A model generated the notes under the pieces. The model did not search any database. It had not been told where the DNA came from and saw nothing but the letters and a program-made list of their open reading frames with translations. A stretch of DNA of 64,000 nt from Stenopsyche tienmushanensis (taxonomy: Eukaryota; Arthropoda; Insecta; Trichoptera; Stenopsychidae): NCBI GenBank assembly GCA_008973525.1, contig WACJ01000514.1, positions 186,001 through 250,000 of the forward strand, written 5' to 3'. Within the stretch, counting starts at the first letter, position 1. The number at the start of each line of letters is the position of its first letter. This document shows, piece by piece, positions 37,301 through 52,300 of the stretch. Position numbers and translations under genes: made by a program.

Positions 37301-40300
37301 GTGATGTATGATGTTGATGAAACGTTTTAGAAATGTGTACATTGTGGGAGGAACACTGAAGTAAAACCAACAAAAAGGTATCCTAAAAACACGTTTTTGT
37401 ACGTAGTTTCTAAATTAAATGGATTTCTTCTTGTATTATAAGGCATCCCTATGTGTATGGAACAAATATCAGAATGTTTATTGTGTTGAAGTAACAGACT
37501 TGATATGAACACCCTATGGGAAATTATGAAGCTAAAATGACAAAAAATAGTTAATAATTAACCAAACAAGACATAAATAATTTTACTACTGTTAGAATAA
37601 TTGTAAATAGTATTTCGTTTAATGATGTGAATGCGTTTATATATTTAGAAATCCTATTATCAAATAAGGATATAAAACAACAAATATTATCAGTGTTTTG
37701 ATCCATGGCAAAGATATCTTCAATGAGCCAACATCGTTATCAATATCGACTTGAAACTTGGTAATCCAAACTGGATTTTACCCGAATCCTTATAATAAAA
37801 ATTCACTATGCCAATACTTGATAAGGCATTATCGCAGACTCATAAATATCTTGCCTTTCCTTCTTTATCGATGAAAAACACAAGCGAATGTATAATATCG
37901 GAATTAATACATAAAATTTATTCTTCCTTTGTAAATTCCGTGAATTTATTGAGCACCCGAATGCAAATTCCGTCGTATTTTAATCGAGAAATAATTTATC
38001 ACAAGGGATGTTCATTGAATATTTGAGCTCATTTTCATAATCAAATCAACCCAACACCATCGATAGATATAAATATATATATTATGTATATATAAATAAA
38101 TTCAATTATCAGCTCCTGGAAACACCTAAATAAAAATTGATGTGTTATTTTTTACTGTGAAAAAACATACAGCTCATTCATATGCTTCAGTTCAGATATT
38201 TTGATGTGGGTTTCGAAGTTTGTGTCGTTTCATCATATATTTATCAAAAAAACATTTCTGCTTTGACTTGACACACCGTCATAAAAAATAATGGATATGA
38301 AATCAAATATGGATGTATATTTTTTGCTGGGTCATCATGAATATATCTTACATTTTGATGGACCGAATATATTGACACGGTTTGGATTCTGACTGATGTG
38401 GATGGTACAAATAATATCGATATTTGTTTCAATATCATATGTTATATACCTTCGAAATTGTCTTCATTTTAAAATATTATAATAAAATAATACTGCGAAT
38501 ATATTCATCGGAATTGTGCCATATTAAATATTACCTATTCAAAAAACTGAAGTCACATCGTTAAATACATGTCAATATTTATAATAATGATTTAAAATAC
38601 TTTAAACAATCCCTGGAGTTTATATTTAGTCAATGTGAAAATTACAGTCTTCATTTATATGTTGATGAATTGATCAAATTTTTAATAATCTTCATCATCA
38701 TCTGAACAGGTTTATATTGTTTGTAAATTATTAAATTGGGAATATTTTCCATCTCATCTTTTGTTTGCTTTTTTTTACTAAGGGCAATCCCTTTACAGTG
38801 TTTAAAAAATTGTTTTTTTTATTTACATATTTCTAAAGTATATTGAGAGTTAACTGGAAAGAAGAAAAATCGAAACGTAAAATATACTCAAACCTCTTTT
38901 TGTGCGATTTCGAAGTTATGCGTCATTTTTAAAACATTTTTTTATTTCATAAAGAATATGTATGGAGATTTTTTGTTACACACAGTTTTAACGTGTTTTT
39001 CTCGGAACTACTTTTTTTTAAACACGGTTAACATCATATCTCAAGTTTTAATGAATTAATATACTTCAAACTGATTACGAATCTTTTCTATATAATCCTT
39101 TATTTTTCTTACCAGATTTATGTCAAAATGCATTTTTTAACTATTTAAAAAGTAATTAAGACTGACAAAATAAGGCCAAAAAATGATGGATTTTTTTTAG
39201 ACAGTCACCATTTTTTTTGAGTTAGGGACAATAGTGACATCTTTACTAATTATGAATTATATTTTTGGAAAGAGAAAATCTACACAGAACAATGATGATA
39301 TTGACACTGAGTATACTATTTCTTCCGACGTCCTTTAATGTTATTTTTTGATTTTTTTCCTGATTTTTTATTAACTTTTTTTGTGCGATTTTAGATATAT
39401 TTTACGTAGCTGTTTCAAAGTTATGCGGTTTTCAAAATTCATGGAACGCATCTTCACTTTTTCTACGTAAGTCATAGCTTTTTTGTGCGATTTTCCGCGT
39501 AACACATCTATCGCACAAAAAAAGGTATAAGTATATTTACAAAGTTATAGCACGTAGTCAAGAGCACGCGGGAATCGCATGACTGTAAATTTGGCTTACT
39601 AACTTATTTTCATATTTGTTCAACTAAAAAAGATCTAAATCATGAGATCTGCCTAACTGGAGTCGACGGCAGCTGCAAGTGGTAGCTATTGCTTTAAAAA
39701 AATCAAATACTTGAAGGTTTATTTCATTTCTTGGTGATCAGCATCTCTTACCAATTTATGGAGTTTATGGAAATTTATCCAGGGACGAATTATTTCAAAG
39801 ATACTTAGTTAGCCATATCCAAAGTCCTAATTAAAGTTTTAACGTGTCCGTTTGGTAATTAGCTTCAAATAACGTGTATTCTGATTTAAAAATCATTGAA
39901 ATCTCAGCCAATATTGCTGCTGAGACATTTAATGAAAGCTACAGCTCTATGATGAATGCTTTGGATATATTTTATTGGCACTTACTGCAAAGTATTTGCC
40001 TTAAGCATCGGCAGAACTGAAAGAGTCTTTCTGAGGCAAAAGTATCTCGCACAGTCCGAAAACAGCAGCTACTAGAAGATAATCAGATTTTTGAGGAAGC
40101 TGAAGAACTTTTATATGCGTCTGGAATCGCTGATTGATCAGTAAGACTCTAAAATTGATAGTTTTATCGTATTTAACCTTTAATAAAGATTATCTCGAAA
40201 CTACATTTCACAAAAACGTTTCCAGTTATAGCTTGAAAAAGTTGTTGATCAATCTGGCTGAAATTTTGGGAAGTTTCTCACAATAATATTATTTATTCAA

Positions 40301-43300
40301 TACGCCTAAAGTTTTAAGGTTTTGTGTAAATACATTATTTTTTTGGAGTAAAAATTGTCAATAAAATGGTCAAAAACATGAAAGTTTAAGTAAAAAGCTT
40401 ACTAAATTTTAATTTTATATTTTTTTAAGGTGGATATTATCGTAGGAATTATTAAAAATTTCCAGGGAAATTGCTGTTCAATTTGGTTTTCCATTACAGC
40501 AGACCCGCGGTAATCCGGCCCCTTTTTAATCCGGCGCCCCACTGTAGTCCAATATTCCAATACTAGCATACTACACGTATGTGGTAAAGCTTCGTCAATG
40601 TAAATATGCAATAGTGTGATTCTGGACCGTCCAAATCGCAATGAATCTTTTTGTAAGCTGGCAAATGAGTACGGCGTAGGACGATCCACAATTTATGATA
40701 CAAACAAGGATCGCGAGAACATTCAAAAGTTTGTCTCCATCATTGATTGTGAGCCAAGAAAGAGGCACTTATTCAGGTTAGCCATTATATAGTAAATATA
40801 ATACATTAAATTTTGTTAATTGATATTTTATAAATTGAAAACGTTGCGGATTTGACCACATAGTTTTTGCTACTTGCGATGGTTTCGTTGTTTTTGCAGT
40901 CCAGTTTCATATTACTCATTCGGATAAGATATGTGTATTTTTAAAAATAGATATGACATGTTTTGTTGTTGGATTATAAGGGTATTTTTGCACTTACCAG
41001 CTATTTTCGAGTCATATGCCACTCCTACGCCACAAACGCCATTGTCCCTGGCGGCTGCTACTTCGCCAGCACATCTCGTCCCATGGCTGAAAAACACAAT
41101 AATATTATTTTTATGAATTGATATCGTCTCTTTGCAGATTTGTTTTTGTAAATAAGATGCTGGAGAAACGTCTTAAATTTTATTACACGTGGTCGTGTTT
41201 TAAAGTATAGCGTCGATTGTGATTGCTGTAATAATGATAGATTAATTAACCTTTTGAGGAGTGAGCAAATTTAAAAACGATGAAGTCGTTGATGCCATAA
41301 TCGCTTTACACCGATTACTTTCTGTCAGATCAGCGTAAAACAATATTCAATTCGAGGCTGAGTCAATTTTAAATAAGCACTGTTGATAGCATACAAGACC
41401 ACATAATCTATTATTAATGTTTATGTTAGTATAAGCTATTTGAAAAAGATTGTTGTATATATTGTATGAAATGATCTATTTTTTTTTTTTTTTTTTTTTG
41501 AGGTGGCTTTTAGCGATCCCTTTTTTATGGTATCATTACCAACCATTTTGACATGGTTTTTCATGGCATATATATGTTTTTAAAAATGTGGTTGCCAGCC
41601 ACATCTCCTGTGGGATTCGAACCCGAGATGATCGGGTTACGAGTCTAACCGCTTAACGCGGGACTACCTACAGGTACAATGAGATGATCTATGATTGAGT
41701 TTATTCTACTTTATCAATCATCTCAGTATTTTCTTTTTCAGAACCAGGAAATCAGGCTAAGCTTCGATCAAGTGAATCATTCATGTCTAGAATTTGGTCA
41801 TGTTAAAAAAATAATGTGCGTAGGCTATATATATTATAGCATGACGCATTTAAAATGGAAAAATATTATCATAGTGCCACTATAAAAATGTATAGAAAAA
41901 AACCCATTAGGAAAAAAACATTAATTCAAAACTATACATTACATGAAGCTTTTATAAATTGAATGTAAATTCTAAACGTATTCGATTTGTTGTTAATTTT
42001 TAATTTAATAAAAGAACAGCTTGAAAAGAAGCCCTCGATTTTGATTACAATATATATTGCTTCGTCTCCTATTACTTTCAAAGCATTCAAAGTAAAATTA
42101 TCTCAACGACTTTGAATGAAGACATCCGAATTTACTCTGGAAAATTGTTTTCGTTTAGGATTTTTTCGTCTGAAAGCCTTCTATGGAATTGATTAAATTG
42201 ATATCCAAGCCATATAAAATATCCTATTAATAAATAAAATTCATTGAGTAGAAAATTGAAGAATTTTGGCTAAAAGATGGCTCGAATACAGCTAAAAATA
42301 TCGTGAAATTTAAATTAGTTTTGTGCCCAAACTTATGATCTATTTAAACCGAGTCTATTTTTGTCAATAAATATACATTTAATATTGCTTTAAACCCTTA
42401 TATGGTTGTTTTGGATGCTGGAACATATCAGTGCGAATATCCCACATTTGTATATTAAGAAACATATCCTTTTATTGGCAAAATTTTTACACTCTACGCT
42501 TAACTGAAATATTACCAGGGTGTTCAAAGCACCAGGAACAGTTTATAAACACGCGCTCCAAGCACAATTTGTTTCAAGCACAGGTTAACGACTTTGGAAG
42601 TCATTATATTAATTGAAAACGATTAGGGAATCCAATAAGTCACAATGTGTGGCAAATATTCCGTGGGCTCATTATCCTTGCTTGAAATTGTCGCAAATTG
42701 GTTTCCATTCGAATCCTGCGAGGTTGATCAAACGTTTGATCGTGGGGTAAATCCGCACAAGTGTCAACCCTATGGAAACGCAAATGGGACAGAAATTCAA
42801 GTCGAGATTATTGAGATTGAAATGCTTTTGGGAAACGCTCTAATAAAATATATATCCTAGTGAGGTGTTTAGGGAATATGTTTCTATTTTGGGATCCAAA
42901 AGCACATAGGAGACGCTAAATACGAGGCGCTTTGTTTTTCGGCAGCAGTCACATATCTGAGAACAGAAATGTGACTTTGGATCCGGAAAATATTTCAAAG
43001 GCCGAATTCTCGACATACGAAGACATTGCATTCAACGTGGATCAAATCTTCAACAAGTATTTATATGAGTATAGAAATAAAACTTTTCTATAGTCATATA
43101 AATAATTAATGCTTATTCTTGTAGGTGAATTTGGAATTGATGTGGAATTAATTTTTGCAATAAAACCTCATCTAAAAGCAATAAACGTAATAAACATCTA
43201 ACTAACCAATAGACAGTTGCTTTATGATGATGCTAAACATTTAATTTATATTTACGATGTTAAGATTTATTGATTGAAATAAATCATGTTTTCCAAGGCT

Positions 43301-46300
43301 GCAAATATTACTTTATTCAAGATTGCTATTTGAAATTGATTACAGTAGACCTGCGGTAATCCGACAAACGCTATGCAAGGCGGTGTAGGATTGTCCAATT
43401 TGCCGGACTACTGAGTACTGCCCTCGATCCCTTGTACTCCGGAACATTTTGGAAAGAAGTACTCGTAATTCGAAAAAAATATGCTAATAACGTGCTACCC
43501 ATATCAAATGTATTCCATGACGATTTTCGACGATGAAAGTGATAAAGCCTTTTTTGTTATCTCTTTGTAAAACAACTTTGTGTATGCCTGTTTATTTCCT
43601 GAAGAAACCACACATACAAAACTTCTTCCGCCTCTGGAAATTTAGCTTTTTTAAAAGTTTGCATCTTGCTTGGTTCTCAAACAATGGTGGAGACAAACTT
43701 TTGAATGCTCTCGCCGTTATTTTTTTGTATCATAAATTGTGAATCATCTTACATCGTACTCATTTGACAACTTACAAAAAGATTAATTACGATTTAGGCG
43801 GTCCAGAATCACATTTTTGCATTTTTTACATTAACGAAGTTTTACCGTACATATGTACTATATATTTGATTGTCGGATTACAGGGGGCGCCGGATTAGAC
43901 TAGGTCCAGATTACTGTGGATATACTGTATTAATAAAGGATTAAGCTCATCACTTATTACACAAAATTAACATATCATAATTAGCCGATCGTATTATATC
44001 TGTATCATGCTTCTGCCATCATACTGAAATCTGGAAGCTTGGAAACAGTGCCGTAACTACTAATTGGCGAGCTTAGGTGACGCCTAGGGGCAGTAACTGT
44101 CCAATCTATGTATAAATATATAGAGAACATATATGTTTTTCAAATTGTTATATTAACCTTTCCCTACCGATGATGTATTTACTACACCTCGACTCTAATA
44201 ATGGGAATATCGATATGAAATATAATAGATACGGGCTTCAAAATTTTTGTATTCCTCCGTAATACAATTACGAATCACATTAAAGTATTATAGTATATAA
44301 GTATTCATCTGCAGCGACGGAAATAAATAATTTGTCGGGAAATCGGGAATTTTGCGAGTTTTAGTTCGTATCCCAGCAGAATGGAATTTTATCAGTCACA
44401 TTGACGGTGTTAAACGAAAATGGAGGTTCATACGGCCATCAACTCGGTCTAGCATTTAAATATCTGATCCCGGGATTTTGATAAAATAAATGTGGCTATT
44501 TACACGCAAAGATTCAATAAGTTGGACCAATAGATGTCTATAAGTTGCATAGTTAATACATTTATGATATTGCAAAAACGCATGATTTCTTATATTATTA
44601 CACAATATGACGTGAGCTTACATAAATCTTAAATAAACTATTACATACACTAGAAAGGATTTATGACTGCTTTATTCATTGGGCATAAAATCAAATCAAA
44701 AAGCTATAAAAATATGCAGACAACCGCTAAAAATATGTTCAACGGGCTCTAATATTACTTTCGTATCTGAATCTAATTATTCAGTCGATTGACGTCGTTC
44801 AATCGATTTTTTTCAGATAGGCGTTCTGTCTGGAACTTGAGAGGCAGACTCTCATTTCATCTTCAAAGCAAATTGCAGTCTCAATTTTTCCCCATTTAAT
44901 ATCTGTGAATATATACACATTCTTCCAAGAAAATTCAACCCTGCTTCTAATCAATTCTCCTCATTTGAGAACATCAAAGCCGTTCTGAATATGATCCTGT
45001 GATATGTATTCGTACGAGTATTTTTTTATTTCGATTTTCTGGAATAGTGCGTAGGATGTATCATTAAAATGTATGATACTATTATATGTGACGTACAAGT
45101 TTCATAAAGTATATGAGAGGGCGATTTAATTAGCCTACGGAATTTCCCTCTATTATTAATATGACAGTGTGTCCTAAAATAAAAAAAAACACATGTCGGT
45201 CTAGGTTGTTCTATTATACATTAGACAGTGATAACATCATATCATTTCGTATGATATTTAATCTTGAGGAGGATAAAGAAAAATTAACAATAAGTATATA
45301 TCATGGAATACATTATTGGATTGAATGAGTTTTATTAGAACGATCAAGGTCTACAAACATATTGTTTATTTACGACCTAAACAGGCACATGCTTTCATAT
45401 AGACACTCGCTGTTCTAAATTACTGATAGACATAATATTCAGCTGAAAATTATTACTTTATTAATTGACAAGCTGATTGATCGTGATTAAATTATTTAGA
45501 ATACTGCCCATGAAACAATATCCAAATATTCCATGTTTTGCATATTTCATCTAATAAACTTTCAAAGCTATTTTGAATCAACAAACGATAAATTCAAAGA
45601 CGCTTACATGACAAAGTTCGATGTAAAGGCTAACACAAAGGATCAGCAATATTCATGCTTATCTCAATTGCCATCTAAAGAAGCATTTTGTACGAGAAAA
45701 TTTACATATCGATGAGTTCACTATAAAATATAAATATCACACAATATGCGCTATAAATATAACTTTAAAGGGGGAATACACTGTATGTCGAGAGAGTTTG
45801 CATTTTAAATTATGCAAATGCAAACTCAATCTATTCGACGCAGATGGAAGTTGATTTATTCAAATATTTAAAAATTAAATTTATTAAATATTAACATGTA
45901 AATGTGAATGAATTTGCTCAAATATAGCCATTACGTTATTCAGAAATTGCGTAAATTAAGATCAATTATGGGCGTTTTTCTAAATTTAACCGTTGAATGG
46001 GTAATTGCAGCGTTTAAATAAAAATAGACGCCAACGATGGAAGATAATTGACGAGCAACATTTTAAGTTTTGAACAATTAAATGGAAAGATGGGATAAAT
46101 GGGTGCCGCACGAATCGGCGCTTGTTCATTAGATGCGATGTACGAAAGCTCGATCGGAACGAATTATAATCTACGATGAAAAGCGGATTCTCTATAATAA
46201 TGGAACATGTTAACATAATTAATAATTTTTAACATAATAAATTATCATAGATTTTAAATCCGTTTTTCCTGAAGTGTCTCATCCACTTAAATGTCTATGT

Positions 46301-49300
46301 AAAATCTATATCATATTTCCACCCTTTCGTATGTTTTAGATGAAATTGAAAAATGTCATTCACATGACGTACAGAGAAAGCACTTATCAGATTGACCTCC
46401 TTTCATCCTTTCAGCGCTTTCACGTCTGGCCTGAAACATTTATTTTCAAAGTAGATTAAAATGACCGCAATTTTTCGCCATTCAGAAGTAGAGTAATCGG
46501 GCAAATGTACCCAGCATATAGGGGATTGGTTTAATTTTCTATTTGCGATCATGTGGGTAACGGAAGCATTTGAATAAATATTTACTCTGCTCGATTTCAG
46601 ATTAGCACTTAAAGCAAAACAACACGATGTACGGAGTTGTATTAAAAGCTTCTTGGGAATCTCGAGTAGATAAATATGGAATTATTAGACATTTTCATGA
46701 AATGTTAATACAACACAGAATAATATCTTTCTATATAGATAAGGACTCGAAAAGTCAAGTTTGATTGGATAATGGCTCGTTTAAATCTATCATAAAATGT
46801 ATGAGTACAAACATCAAACGTTTACTTCGCAACGAAGACTTACAAAAAGTTCCGATTATAACGTCAACTGCTCGTGACAATGACGTAGATGAAAGAGCGT
46901 CATTCGGTAAAACTTTTGAAGGGGCTAATGAAAAGGATTCAGTACAAATGTTTGTATTGTAGGATGAAAGCTATTTTGATCACAAAGGATGATTTTGAAG
47001 GATTTACGAAAGCAAATTTTATAACAATATTTAAAGGAAATTAAGATTTGAATGAAATTGAACAATATCGGTTGCAATAATAGTGATCTAATGTTGCTAT
47101 GAGACATTTAATCAGCAAAAGATATCAGATAGCAAGATATTTCAATCTTATAATTCGCAATAGGATATTTGATTAAACTGATGTTTGTAATGCAATACAT
47201 GACCAATAAATTGACTTGAAATGCAAAATGTTGTCTAAGCCCCATTACAGCTAAAATTTGAATTGGGTGATGTGGCAATTGGTTGCCAAAATGGACAAAA
47301 GCCAACACCATGACATATAGAATTGGTAATGTAAAAAGACAAATGGATCAACGCAAACAAATATCTCATCTGATAAAATATTTATATTATTTATAAGTAA
47401 TATCTAATTGAATAATGGATAAATAAAGAGATTTTGTTGAAAAAAATATCGATGATACACTCGGTTAAAGCACAACAATTAGAATATAGATAGATAGATT
47501 TTTAATATTATTTTTTATTATAAACATCATGTGTTAATCTGTTGTATTTCATCCATCAATGATAGTATTTATGCATTTTCAATGCAATTCCATTGTTCTG
47601 ACACCAATGAAAATGTCGCAAATACTGAAGGGTTGTCAGCATCTCAATCGTTTTGCATTGATCAAAATATGGATTTATATACTTTGTCGATTTGAGTAGA
47701 TTGAGTTTGCATGTTTCCTAAGTGGGATAAAAACATGAAAACATGGAATTCTTGCCCCCTAATTTTCGGTTGTCTAATTTCAGCTGAAGATGTTGTTTTT
47801 ATGTGTTTATTTGGGGTAATGATGTGGAGTAGAGATGCGCAAAAGAATCCTCGTCAGTTTGATCATCAAATGCTGCTGGGAAAGCCCAGCTAACACGACT
47901 TGGGTACGCAGATCATCCTGTGCTGCGTACCCGTAAAGGGGTATGTAGAACTGCTGATTACAGAAGTTGGTGGAGTCTGTCAAAAGCATCACTACTATTC
48001 TTAACAGCCTAGTGCATACAAGATTCGTTTTCGTGGCTAGGTACAAGGGATAGTCCCTGTAGTCCATTATCTGCTGAAGCTTCCTTCAAACTGTGGTTGG
48101 ACTCGTGGTAAGCCCACAGTAGTATTCCCTTGAACATAGTATAACCTCTGTCTTTCCTCCTCCAACGCACCTTCGGGTGCACGTTGTCTGAAGGAACAGA
48201 CCATGCAGCAGGATTGGGGGTTCATTTTCAATCGAACCCATTTCCTGCACTGCTGTACGGTCTGTTTCGGGTTATCCCGGACTAGTCACACAAAGAGTGT
48301 CTTCCACTGATCCTTTAGCTCCACGAGAAACGCTAGGCGTGGAGCGTACAGGTGCCCACCCCTTTTGCTCCACGCCCTCCAGAGGAGGCGAGGTTTCCGC
48401 GGAAAAGACCAGCTTCAGACTATGTGCACCTAAAGGTGCGATGGAGGAGGAAAAACTAAGGTTAAGCTAAATTCAAGGGACTGACTTCCGCGGGCTCACT
48501 GCCACCACGAATCCAACCTCCCACATGGTACTTGTATCGGTTTGGTAATTCTTAGTACCTAGCCACGGAGACGAGTCGCCGTTCGAGCAGCCTAAAGTAA
48601 TTTTCCCCTATTTGCCTAGGGCCTAGGCTGTTGAGGATGGTGGTGATCCTTTGACACAGTCTCCATCAACTACTGTAATCGGCTGTTCCACACAGCACAC
48701 ACACCCCTTTATGGGTACACATCACAGGGTGACTTGCGACTCAACTCATGTTAACTGGGCTACCCTAGCAGCGTTCTATGAGAATACCGGCGAGACTACT
48801 TTCGCATACCTCTACTCCACATCATTACCCCAGGGTTTCAACCGTTACCCACGGGCATAGAGTTGGCTCCCCCTTTGGGATTTTATGGGTAGGCATCGTG
48901 GAATCTAACACTCACCCGAGGAGTCGGGGAGAGTAGTTGATTAGTCTTGGCTGCGGGAAGTCGTCCCTCCTGCAGTCAGATCTTTCTCTCTTTCTCGTGT
49001 GGACTCGCGGGGAACACCCACCCGGGCGGCAATAGGGTCGTTATTACAGATCCTCCAAGCCTGTTAGTCGCTGTCTGTTGTCAGTCATCTATTCAGAATT
49101 ACCTTCTTTGCTAGTTTTTAATCATTCAACGATGAAACTCATTGAGTTTAAATATTTAAATCGGAGAGATACAAATTGGAGTATACTTATTGGGCAAAAT
49201 TGGAACGATAAAATCCACGAAAAATACTCGCGAAGTCTCATCCTGATTGCTTCTTTGCAATCATGTGTGCATATAGTATGGCCAATATTTCACTCTTGAG

Positions 49301-52300
49301 AATGATTTTTTTGGACATTCATCCATTATATACCTTTTTAGTAGTACCTTTGGATCTTTAAGATCTTACGAAATGTGGTTCTCTATGGAAGAGATGCGTA
49401 CACTAAGAAAAATCCATAGAAAAGCCTTAAAGGACGAATTGGATGTTTAATTTTATCGTTTTTCAAAAGTGTTTCATTTGTTGAAAGTATTATTTTACAC
49501 CTACGTCCCATAATAAAGTCGTTTTTAAGTCTCAACATTAACTGCAGAGCAATTCGGGTGAAATCGAATTTATTATGCTATTAACACAGTACGGGAGCAA
49601 AGCCCTTCTGCGAAAAAATCCGATCTTGCCGTTTCGTGCCGTAAATTCAATTTCGCAAATTTTATTACGATTTTTACGTTTTTCACGAAAGCTTTAAATT
49701 AACCCCAATGGAATCCCCGTGCAGAAATTTCGGGGTTGTTTTATAATATTTATAGAGCGCTCCTCTTTCATTGTCTACGATGATTGGCGTGAAATAAATG
49801 TATTAGCTTGTAAGTGGAGCAAGTGTTGGGTACATTTACATTTTTATTATCTCCACTATATGAAATAGAAGAGATTCTTTTTCTTAAAAGGCAGCAAGAG
49901 GCTTCACTCGGGAAAATTGCTTCTCGGAGCTAATTTGATAACCTCATTCATTTGACGACGACGTCATCGCTAGGGTGTGAGATTATTCTATTAGCTACAA
50001 AATGAGTAATTTCTGCAAAGTACATAGGTGAGTCAATAAATTGCCCTGCTTAAATATGAGAGTCTCAAATATCCATACATAAATCAACGCTGTTATTTAA
50101 GACTTCAGACGAAGCCCATAAAATATTTAGAGCAGCGTTCGAATACAAATTATGTTGTTCGCAGAGGCTTAAAAAGCATCGATTAAATCTTATTTTCATT
50201 AATCTGCACTGAAAATAGCACAATTAATCTGTGAAATCACAAATTGGTGTTTTTGATTATGTTTTCATAGCCCAAAAAATAACATTGTGATGATATTCCA
50301 CCCACCCTATTAACAAGATTTGACGATGCATGAATTTTGTATGACATTCTACGTGTCCATTATGGCACATTGTATTATGTATGCGTAGGGGAAAACAAAT
50401 ATACTAGATATAATTTTATTTGCGATTTCGTATTTAATAACATGATTTTGATCATTACTGAGAGACATATCATAACATGTATGATGGTTATATAAAACAA
50501 TTCGTTTGGAAAGATCGCTGGTTTGGCTGTATACAAAAGCTTCAATAAATATATAATTTCAAAATATCAATATTATTTTTAAACGGCAACGCATATTTTG
50601 GTCTAAATTTTTAATTAGCCAAGATTTTTAAATACATTTTTGTATATTTTATGCAAGCAAAAAATAATTAAATGAATATATAATGCTTTAAAACTTCCCC
50701 TAGCTTAAAAGCTTGATCAAATATACGTAAACATTCGCTTAAATATTAACGCTTTGTATATTAAGGGAGTGTATAAATAGCATGTTTTTTAATATTTTGG
50801 TATTGTTTTAAATGGGTGGAATTTCATAAGAGAGGGTTGAAAACAGACTAGAAGCGAATGGCGTCGCTTCTAAAAAACCTTAGCTATCATATATAAATCG
50901 TGCCATGAAAAAAGCATCTTAATCATGATCAAATCCTACAATTTATTTTGACCGTGTATACAGCTTAATTAAGGTATTAAAATCCTGAAAGAGGGTAAAT
51001 TTATCTTGACCCCACACGGTGTGGTAGCTATTTTCGATTAAAATGTAAATATATGCGTGACGTGGTTGTCCTGTGCTATCTTTATACCGTTTACCACCGT
51101 TGAAATATTTATGTACACATACAAGATGAACTTGTTGCCTTTTATACGGAAGAGGGGTTGTTTGGTCAAAATTTAGGGGTGCTAAATTCGATCGATCGAC
51201 GACAAACAGACGTCGCGGGATGGAAGCGAATTTTTCATCAGCAGCACGAGGAAAATATTTTCGGTGATCTTATTTTTATCCACAGGGATGGGAATTTTTG
51301 CAGAAAAATATCTGCGATTATTGATTGTGTTTTGAATTGAATTAGGATTTCGGAATGGAAAAGGTGAGCGACGTATATACAATAGTATTGAGATATATAT
51401 GAAACTAGAAATAACATTAGGCCGTCGTCTATTTGGGTGAAATTGAAATTCTTTCCTTAGAAACTGACCATCCTGAAAAAAACCTATTAAATGAAAATCG
51501 GAGTAGGTGGTTGAAATGCTCTTGTAAGCTAAAAAAAAACAAGCCGAGTGGGGTCAAACGACTACATTTTCCGGAAACAAGAAAAATATGTTTGCTGAAA
51601 GTCAACGACTACAAAAAAAGGACTGTTTTAAAAATCAATACCCAAGCAGTGCTTAATATCCAGTTCGTCAGGTCGGCAATATTTACAAATGGATTTTTTG
51701 ATAATTTCAATGGATTCAAATATGCAGTATAGGGTATAAATGTAATATCTTTAAAATTTACAACAAAATGACATACATCATAAGATTACACAGTTTTGTA
51801 ATTGTTTATTTCAATAATAATTGATCATGAATTGATAGAGTAGTTTATTTCCTGGAATCTTATTACAAAAGTTAGGACTCGGGTCAAGATTGGAGAAAAA
51901 CTTTTGGGATACAAACAAATTTGGTAAATTAGAAGTATTAATACTTCCGATTCTCGAAGAAAATTTGGCCTGATTTCGTTCAGCTTAAAAAGAAAATACT
52001 GAAACAATTAAAACGACTCATAAATCCCTACTTAAACGTTCCGATTAAAACTTATTTGTCTTAGGTTAAACATATGTGGAATGTCATAAGAAATTACTAC
52101 ATACAAATATACAAATTTATTCATAGAAAAAATTCTAATATAGATGATGAATTTGGTACTTAAAAATTATAACGATGGGCATTTTTATCATTAAAATATT
52201 TACGTTGTAGTTCCTCCTCGCGATTTTTTTAAAGATTTATTTAAGTGTTTATCCCGGGATCCTGGACAGTTTTAGGTGCTCATGAATCCCGAGATTAGTA

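Noticed and set aside
41600..41672. A tRNA gene on the minus strand
   Set aside because: The B box is perfect, but the acceptor and anticodon stems do not close and the sequence continues into a repeat body with an A tail and target duplication, so it is a SINE head.
48651..48860. A 69-codon frame in the GC-rich foldback
   Set aside because: It lies across the right arm of the inverted repeat, its mirror arm does not keep the frame, and the peptide has no family.
51433..51732. A 99-codon frame in the largest PC2 intron
   Set aside because: No recognisable domain, Lys/Asn-rich codons typical of AT-rich chance frames, no splice partners or repeats of it.
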